This document shows positions 59,719-64,000 of a DNA stretch of 64,000 nucleotides, piece after piece. Under the pieces are notes generated by a model. That model worked only from the letters and a program-made list of their open reading frames with translations, was not told the origin of the DNA and searched no databases. Origin of the DNA: Oscillospiraceae bacterium (GTDB taxonomy: Bacteria > Bacillota > Clostridia > Oscillospirales > QAMX01); NCBI GenBank assembly GCA_015067825.1, contig SVLQ01000002.1, positions 62,001 to 126,000 on the forward strand. Reading direction: 5' to 3'. The translations under genes were made by a program, and so were the position numbers. Numbering within the stretch: position 1 is the stretch's first letter; the number at the start of each line of letters is the position of its first letter.

Positions 59719-60630
59719 ATGGAAGTTCTGCATTGGCTGGAATCGATCCGCAGCCCGTTTCTCGATACGTTGATGGGGCTGATCACGCAGCTCGGTGAAG
59801 ATCTGGTCTTCACCGTCGTCATCATCGGCACGCTGTGGTGTCTCGATAAGCGCGCCGGATTCTGGATGTTTTTCTCGTGGGGCCTCGGCACGGGCATCAA
59901 TCAGCTCGTCAAAGCCGTCTGCAAGATCCCGCGTCCGTGGGTCAGAGATCCGAGTCTGAAGGCGGTCGAATCGGCGATCCCGGCGGCAACGGGCTATTCG
60001 TTCCCCAGCGGCCACACGCAGTCGGTCATCGGCCTGTTCGGTTCGCTCTCGGTGTTTGCGCGCAAATGGGCGGTGACGATCGTCAGCCTCGTGCTGATCC
60101 TGCTGACGGGCTTCTCGCGGATGTACCTCGGCGTCCATACGCCTGCCGACGTTTTGTGCGCGTTTGCGATCGGCTTTGTGGTCGTGATGCTGATGCGCTG
60201 GCTTGCCTCGCTGGAAGAAAAATTCCCGTGGATCACGCGTCTGGCTTCGGTGATTTTGGTGGGGATCTCCACCGCACTCCTGCTCTATGCAGTCATCGAC
60301 GGCAATGGTGAGGAAAATATGCTCCATGCGGCGGAAAACGGCTGGAAGATGCTGGGGGCGTCGATCGGCCTGTCGGCGGCGTGGGAGCTCGACAAAAAGG
60401 TGCTGCATTTTCAAACGGATGCGGTCTGGTACGTGCAGATCGCGAAGTTCCTGGTCGGCATTCTCGGTGCGCTGGCGATCCAGGCGGGGCTCAAGCAGCC
60501 GCTGCTCAGCTTGTTCGGCGGCTCGTACGTTGCCCACGGCGTGCGCTACCTGCTGCTGACCGTGTTCGCCGGCATCCTCTACCCGCTGACGTTTGGCTGG
60601 TGGGCGAAGCTGGGAAAGAAAGAAAAATAG
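59719..60630 (+). CDS. PAP2 family membrane phosphatase
   Basis: 303 residues, about seven membrane segments. The acid phosphatase (PAP2) catalytic motifs are complete: KAVCKIPRPW (KxxxxxxRP), YSFPSGHTQS (PSGH) and SRMYLGVHTPADV (SRxxxxxHxxxD). Such enzymes dephosphorylate undecaprenyl pyrophosphate or phosphatidate-type lipids at the outer membrane face. The C-terminal half adds three hydrophobic helices not needed for catalysis. RBS AAGGAAGGGG. Last gene of the glmM unit; a linked role in envelope carbohydrate metabolism is inferred. Confidence 0.92.
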   Translation: MEVLHWLESIRSPFLDTLMGLITQLGEDLVFTVVIIGTLWCLDKRAGFWMFFSWGLGTGINQLVKAVCKIPRPWVRDPSLKAVESAIPAATGYSFPSGHTQSVIGLFGSLSVFARKWAVTIVSLVLILLTGFSRMYLGVHTPADVLCAFAIGFVVVMLMRWLASLEEKFPWITRLASVILVGISTALLLYAVIDGNGEENMLHAAENGWKMLGASIGLSAAWELDKKVLHFQTDAVWYVQIAKFLVGILGALAIQAGLKQPLLSLFGGSYVAHGVRYLLLTVFAGILYPLTFGWWAKLGKKEK

Positions 60631-60641
60631 GGTAAAAAAGG

Positions 60642-60676
60642 AAACGGAGCGTATCGATGCGATACGCTCCGTTTTT
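60642..60676. terminator. Bidirectional terminator between PAP2 and GNAT genes
   Basis: A 14-15 bp perfect stem (AAACGGAGCGTATCG / complement) with a 3-base loop, T6 on the plus side and A-runs giving T-runs on the minus side. Confidence 0.9.
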
Positions 60677-60703
60677 TCGTGTATAGGGTTTTGGCAAGGC
60701 GGC

Positions 60704-61150
60704 TTATTTGTTGGGGTCGATCTTGGGGAGCTCGTGGATGTTTTTGTTGCGGTAAACGAGATCCTCCCGCGACAAAAATCCCATTTTCTCCCAAAATACA
60801 TTCCCCGTTTCGTTTTCCGAAAACACGACGAGTGCCACTTTCTGAATCCCTTCTTCGTCAAGGGCCCGCATCGCGTGCTCGACGAGCCGGCGTCCGAGCC
60901 CCTGTCCGCGGTATGCGGGGAGAACGGCGGTGTGGTGGATGTAGCCCCTCCTGCCGTCGTGCCCGGCCATGATCACGCCGACGATACGGTCGCCGTCTTG
61001 GGCAATAAAGCTGGTGGTGGGATTGCGGCGGAGGTATTTTTCGATGCCTTCGCGGCTGTCGTCGACCGCGTTCAATCCCATTCCCGGCGTATTGACCCAA
61101 AGCGCGTAAACGCCGTCGTAATCGTTGATCGTCATGGTTCTGATGTTCAT
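60704..61150 (-). CDS. GNAT family N-acetyltransferase
   Basis: 148 residues. MNIRTMTINDYDGVYALW at the N-terminus, the acetyl-CoA motif VLPAYRGQGLGRRLVEHAMRAL (QxxGxG/A type) and the terminal NVFWEKMGF with a YRNKNIHEL tail. The target is unknown. I chose the ATG at 61150 with AAGGAG 8 bases upstream; the region before it runs into the left repeat of the DUF559 unit. Confidence 0.88.
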   Translation of the reverse strand: MNIRTMTINDYDGVYALWVNTPGMGLNAVDDSREGIEKYLRRNPTTSFIAQDGDRIVGVIMAGHDGRRGYIHHTAVLPAYRGQGLGRRLVEHAMRALDEEGIQKVALVVFSENETGNVFWEKMGFLSREDLVYRNKNIHELPKIDPNK

Positions 61151-61225
61151 GTGGCTGCTCCTTGTAACGTGAAAAGGTCGGTGTGTGTCATTGCTTGGTG
61201 AGAAAGAAGGTCTTGCGCCTGTCTG

Positions 61226-61278
61226 CAATCCCTCCGTCACGGCTGCGCCGTGCCACCTCCCTTTACACAAGGGAGGCT
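61226..61278 (-). repeat. Left inverted repeat of the DUF559 unit
   Basis: Two hairpins: CACGGC-tgc-GCCGTG (61238-61252) and CCTCCCTT-tacac-AAGGGAGG (61256-61276). Compared with the right repeat read on the other strand, the first stem is wholly different and the outer pair of the second is C-G instead of G-C, yet pairing is kept in both. Confidence 0.75.
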
Positions 61279-61622
61279 TTGGTGGCGTTGTCGATATGTT
61301 CGCAGACGCCGGCAAAGTTTTGACTGATTTCATTGTTTGGGATACGGAGAACGGTCAGACCGTAATCTTCAAGAAAAGCTGTGCGTTGTGCATCTTTTTC
61401 TGCGTTACCGTCCTCGTAATGTTGTGAGCCGTCTAACTCGATGACGAGTTTTGCTTTTGCGCTGTAAAAATCCGCGATATACCGTCCTAATATCTTTTGG
61501 CGCGAAAACCGTGCGGAATGGGTGCACAAAAAGTCGTGCCCAAGACGGCGTTCTTCTTTGGTCATTTCTTTTTGCAATTGCTTTGCCAATGGGGCCAACT
61601 GCTTATTATGTTTCGGCTGCAT
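61263..61622 (-). CDS. DUF559 domain endonuclease-like protein
   Basis: 119 residues. DUF559 is a PD-(D/E)xK-type nuclease fold related to Vsr (very short patch repair) endonucleases. Seen: MTKEERRLGHDFL, RFSRQKILGRYIADFYSAKAKLVIELDGSQHY (active-site Asp, Glu, Asp and His candidates) and QRTAFLEDYGLTVLRIPNNEI, the family hallmark. It is a nuclease domain without partner domains. The last residues KASLV and the stop are encoded by the left repeat. Weak ribosome site AAGGA about 10 bases upstream. The likely role is in mobility or repair linked to the flanking repeats (inference). Confidence 0.88.
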   Translation of the reverse strand: MQPKHNKQLAPLAKQLQKEMTKEERRLGHDFLCTHSARFSRQKILGRYIADFYSAKAKLVIELDGSQHYEDGNAEKDAQRTAFLEDYGLTVLRIPNNEISQNFAGVCEHIDNATKASLV

Positions 61623-61679
61623 GGCGATCCATCCTTGAGGGCTATTAGGGTATTACCGCTAAACTTGCGATTTGCTCCT

Positions 61680-61729
61680 GAGGCTCCCTTGTGTAAAGGG
61701 AGCTGTCAGCGAAGCTGACTGAGGGATTG
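61680..61729 (+). repeat. Right inverted repeat of the DUF559 unit
   Basis: GCTCCCTT-gtgta-AAGGGAGC (61683-61703) and GTCAGC-gaa-GCTGAC (61705-61719), in inverted order and orientation relative to the left repeat. Confidence 0.75.
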
Positions 61730-61792
61730 CTTGGCTGCGGCGGTTCAAAATACGATACCCCGCGGCGGTTTTGATCCGCCGCGGGCTATTTA

Positions 61793-62791
61793 TCACAGGA
61801 ATCGTTCGATGCGGCTCATCAGGCCGATCTTTTCGGGGACGTGCGGCGGGAGCTGGAGAATATCGTGGCCGGGGAAGCTGTTGGCTTCGACGAGGCAGAG
61901 CCCCTGGGGGGTGACGGCGACGTCCCAACCGACGTAGCCCATGCGCGGCTCGATCAGCGCGGCTTCCTTGACCATCTCCACTGCCTCACGGAAACGCGGG
62001 ATCGTAAATCCCACGAACGGCGTACCAGTTGCGGGGTGAACGTCGTAGGCTTTGTAGTCCTTGTCCGCGCCCGGATGCGTGACGACGCCGGTGGCCGGAT
62101 CGATGGGGGCTGCCATGCCGCCGCTGTTTAGGTTGTCGACGAACTTGCCGTTGCCGACGCGCAGGAATGCAAACACGACGGCGACCTCGCTGCCGTTGTT
62201 GATCGTCACCAGACGGATCGTGTTGACCGATCCGGCAAACATTCGATCCATCTCCGGATGCTGCACGATGCGCTCTTCGATCAGGCCGTCGCCTTTTTTC
62301 TTGAGCGTTTCAAAAAGCTCTTTGCGGTCGGCAATGTCGGCGACGTCGATCTTTTCGATGCCCCACCCGCACGAAAGGCTCAGCGGTTTGTAGAAAACGC
62401 AGTCGTGACGGGAGAGGAAGGCATCGAAGGCTTCAAAATCGCTCGAGCCGAGGTGGATCCACTCGCGTCCGACGTATTTCGCGTAGCGCTCGTTGAATTC
62501 GTTTTTGTTGTCGAACACGTGCCAAAGCGAGCGGTCGTTGTACTTTTTGACGAGTCGATCGTTTATGCCGCGGGTGACGTAGGTCTTGCGCTGCTCTTTG
62601 GTCAGTCCCCAAAATTCAAACAGCGCGTAGTCGGCAGGGGCGGCGGTGTAACGCATGGCGCAGCGCAGCATATCGTAGGAGATATACACCGACGAACGGC
62701 CGGAGATCTTCGCCGTTTGGCGGATCGTGCGGAAGAGGCGGCCGTAGTCGATCTTCGTCACGCGCTTGGCCAAATATTTGAGTTTTCCCAT
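61793..62791 (-). CDS. Sugar-transfer-associated ATP-grasp protein
   Basis: 332 residues. An ATP-grasp ligase-type protein of the group linked to polysaccharide and sugar transfer: FYKPLSLSCGWGIEKIDV (ATP-binding Lys and Gly-rich loop), GDGLIEERIVQHPEMDRMFAGSVNTIRLVTI (metal/ATP region) and GYVGWDVAVTPQGLCLVEANSFPG (acidic-Asn metal site). It probably joins a carboxylate to an amine on a glycan or lipid intermediate; the substrate is unknown. I chose the ATG at 62791, 7 bases after the preceding stop, with GGAGTGG inside the upstream gene end. Operon with the two genes upstream. A GC hairpin (61759-61785) follows the stop. Confidence 0.85.
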   Translation of the reverse strand: MGKLKYLAKRVTKIDYGRLFRTIRQTAKISGRSSVYISYDMLRCAMRYTAAPADYALFEFWGLTKEQRKTYVTRGINDRLVKKYNDRSLWHVFDNKNEFNERYAKYVGREWIHLGSSDFEAFDAFLSRHDCVFYKPLSLSCGWGIEKIDVADIADRKELFETLKKKGDGLIEERIVQHPEMDRMFAGSVNTIRLVTINNGSEVAVVFAFLRVGNGKFVDNLNSGGMAAPIDPATGVVTHPGADKDYKAYDVHPATGTPFVGFTIPRFREAVEMVKEAALIEPRMGYVGWDVAVTPQGLCLVEANSFPGHDILQLPPHVPEKIGLMSRIERFL

Positions 62792-62798
62792 AAAGATC

Positions 62799-63590
62799 TT
62801 ACCACTCCAACAGCGCAAACATATCCTTCGAAACCGTGTCGACGTCGACCGTTCTGCCGCATTCAAAGGTAACGAAGCCTTCGTAGCCGGCGGCGTCGAT
62901 GGCGCGGAAGATGTTTTTGTAGTTCAGTTCACCCGTGCCGGGCTGCTGACGGCCGGGCACGTCGGCGACGTGGATGTGGCCGATGAGGTCAATATTGTTG
63001 CGGATCGTTTCAATGACGTTGCCTTCGCTGATCTGCTGGTGGTAAACGTCGTAGAGGATCTTGACGTCGGGCGAGTTGACCTCGCAGATGACATCGGCGG
63101 TCTCCGCCGTCGTCACGAGGTAGTAGCCCTTGTGGTTGACGAGCACGTTCAGCGGCTCCAGAACGATCTGCACGCCGCTGCCGGCGACGATGTCGGCGGC
63201 CTTACGAAGCGCGGTGACCATGTTCGTGTGCTGGACGTAGCGCGAAACGTCGTCGCGTTCGTTGCCCGAGGTGACGACGATGTTCTTAACATTCATCTTC
63301 AAACAGGCTTCGAGCGTTTCTTCCACGGCCGAAGCGAATGCATCCTGGGCGTTTGCCCAGACGATGCCGTGCCGGTTTTCGATCAGCGCGGTCTTTTCGG
63401 GGTCGCGCGAGCGGCACAAAAGCGCCGACTGCGCCACACCGCTCTCGTCGATGGCGGCACGGGCGCGGTTGAGGTCGAGATGCATCCATCCGAGCTCCTC
63501 GATCGCCTTGAAGCCGCGCTTGGCAGCTTCAAAATAACGGGCGTAGGAATCGCCCTCAAACCAACCGGCGTTGGCAGACAGTGTAAACAT
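62799..63590 (-). CDS. Hydroxypyruvate-isomerase-like sugar isomerase
   Basis: 263 residues, xylose-isomerase-like TIM barrel. LEPLNVLVNHKGYYLVTTAETADVICEVNSPDVKILYDVYHQQISEGNVIETIRNNIDLIGHIHVADVPGRQQPGTGELNYKNIFRAI closely follows the hydroxypyruvate isomerase (Hyi/OtnI) pattern, with Glu, Asp, His and a C-terminal TFECGR Glu as metal and catalytic residues. Hydroxypyruvate or 2-oxo-tetronate isomerisation is plausible. RBS AAAGGAG. It lies between an oxidoreductase and the ATP-grasp gene in one operon. Confidence 0.88.
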   Translation of the reverse strand: MFTLSANAGWFEGDSYARYFEAAKRGFKAIEELGWMHLDLNRARAAIDESGVAQSALLCRSRDPEKTALIENRHGIVWANAQDAFASAVEETLEACLKMNVKNIVVTSGNERDDVSRYVQHTNMVTALRKAADIVAGSGVQIVLEPLNVLVNHKGYYLVTTAETADVICEVNSPDVKILYDVYHQQISEGNVIETIRNNIDLIGHIHVADVPGRQQPGTGELNYKNIFRAIDAAGYEGFVTFECGRTVDVDTVSKDMFALLEW

Positions 63591-63626
63591 AGGTGTGAAC
63601 TCCTTTCGGTGCGGCTTGTCCGCAAA

Positions 63627-64000
63627 TCAGAGGTGGATGACCTGACCGGTGAAGATCGATTCGTTGCAGGCAAGCGTCAGGCGCAGCGTCTTGCAGGCGT
63701 CGCGGTAGGGCGAACGGATCAGAGACTGGTCGTGGGCCTTGATCGCGTCGATCACGGCACGGTCCTCGGCAACGCCGTGGTCTTCCACGCGCAGGTAGTT
63801 GAGCGTTTCGTTTTTGGTCTTGAAGGTAACGTTGTTTCTGAGCTGGTAGTCGACTTCGCCGTCCACGCAGTGGATGTGCAGGCCGTTGTGGTAGCCCGGA
63901 TGATCCTTGGTGTAGCAGCCGGTGAAGATCGAGGCGATCATGCCGCTTTCAAAGGTGATCGTGGCGATCGAGCAGTCGTGCAGGTCGTAGCCTTCGCGGT
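63627..64000 (-). CDS. Gfo/Idh/MocA-type oxidoreductase, C-terminal part (cut by window end)
   Basis: The reading frame is open to the window edge; the last 124 residues are visible. CSIATITFESGMIASIFTGCYTKDHPGYHNGLHIHCVDGEVDYQLRN is typical of the beta-sheet substrate domain of Gfo/Idh/MocA dehydrogenases, followed by the C-terminal helix DAIKAHDQSLIRSPYRDACKTLRLTLACNESIFTGQVIHL. The N-terminal NAD-binding half lies beyond position 64000. First of a three-gene operon with the isomerase and ATP-grasp genes. Confidence 0.8.
   Translation of the reverse strand, partial: REGYDLHDCSIATITFESGMIASIFTGCYTKDHPGYHNGLHIHCVDGEVDYQLRNNVTFKTKNETLNYLRVEDHGVAEDRAVIDAIKAHDQSLIRSPYRDACKTLRLTLACNESIFTGQVIHL

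Larger units (their letters stand above)
61226..61729. mobile_element. Candidate DUF559 nuclease unit bounded by inverted REP-like repeats
   Basis: A 504-bp unit that begins CAATCCCTC and ends GAGGGATTG, perfect 9-bp terminal inverted repeats. Each end continues into two hairpins of the same layout, and the interior is one DUF559 endonuclease gene. The gene's stop codon lies inside the left repeat. The repeat type (CCCTCxGTCA...CTCCCTTTACACAAGGGAG) is, from memory, widespread in gut Clostridia. Mobility is an inference; no target duplication directly abuts the ends. Confidence 0.5.

Noticed and set aside
60858-61100. Arg/Pro-rich minus-strand frame within the GNAT gene
   Set aside because: Out-of-frame shadow of the acetyltransferase.
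1-64000. CRISPR array, rRNA operon, prophage or IS transposase
   Set aside because: No regularly spaced repeats, no rRNA-like stretches and no DDE, HUH or serine/tyrosine recombinase motifs were seen on either strand.

Overview
The window looks like a moderately GC-rich genome of a low-phylum-resolution Firmicute, most likely an uncultured gut Clostridium-type bacterium (Oscillospirales/Christensenellales level is a guess). The basis is strong AGGAGG ribosome sites, very regular 17-bp-spaced sigma-A promoters, a T-box leader on alaS, an electron-bifurcating Nfn-type enzyme pair, a YgiQ radical SAM protein, DUF5685 and DUF4838 proteins, and a large load of plant/glycan-degrading enzymes and sugar-type binding lipoproteins. 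About 47 protein genes and one tRNA-Ser are supported. No rRNA, CRISPR array, prophage or classical transposase was seen.

Layout. 1-5.2 kb: minus-strand housekeeping (DEAD-box helicase, M42 peptidase, argGH operon). 5.4-8.6 kb: plus-strand operon with a DUF5685 protein, a J-domain protein with a Cys-rich tail, a membrane protein, tadA and a GNAT acetyltransferase. 8.7-14.4 kb: GH78 rhamnosidase, a DUF4838 glycosidase-like protein and two lipoproteins. 14.5-20.9 kb: Ca2+-type P-ATPase (minus), then an unusually long ECF-like sigma factor followed by three related small membrane proteins. 20.9-25.5 kb: two tandem GH16 enzymes (minus) divergent from a clan-D-like glycosidase plus a YbaK/ProX deacylase (plus), sharing a palindromic divergent promoter. 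25.6-32.1 kb: two zinc-ribbon membrane proteins flanking a GH106-like enzyme and two Gfo/Idh/MocA oxidoreductases. 32.2-35.5 kb: XRE regulators, tRNA-Ser(CGA), a small Spo0A-C-like protein and a sugar-phosphate isomerase preceded by a structured leader. 35.7-41.8 kb: YgiQ, NfnAB, second DUF4838 protein. 41.9-48.6 kb: lipoprotein, HIT protein, aconitase-like hydratase and alaS with T-box (minus). 48.8-56.1 kb: four tandem paralogous solute-binding lipoproteins, each with its own promoter and terminator and with no permease nearby. 56.8-60.6 kb: hexapeptide acyl/nucleotidyl-transferase-like protein, glmM, inositol monophosphatase, PAP2 phosphatase. 60.7-64 kb: GNAT, a DUF559 endonuclease gene enclosed by inverted palindromic repeats, a sugar-transfer ATP-grasp protein, a hydroxypyruvate-isomerase-like protein and a truncated oxidoreductase.

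How the parts fit. Binding lipoproteins outside the cell would capture oligosaccharides. The GH16, GH78, GH106-like, DUF4838 and clan-D-like enzymes carry no signal peptide that I can see, so they would act on imported oligosaccharides in the cytoplasm. Gfo/Idh/MocA oxidoreductases and xylose-isomerase-like proteins would then process unusual sugars. This is inference from gene content.

The most unusual signals are (1) a 504-bp unit at 61226-61729, in which a DUF559 nuclease gene lies between inverted REP-like repeats whose hairpin stems differ by compensatory changes; (2) a repeated two-hairpin element with a nearly invariant 20-nt linker at 34631-34705 and 43273-43358, one copy lying in a 5' leader; (3) the four-gene binding-protein array; and (4) the symmetric divergent promoter at 22444-22520.
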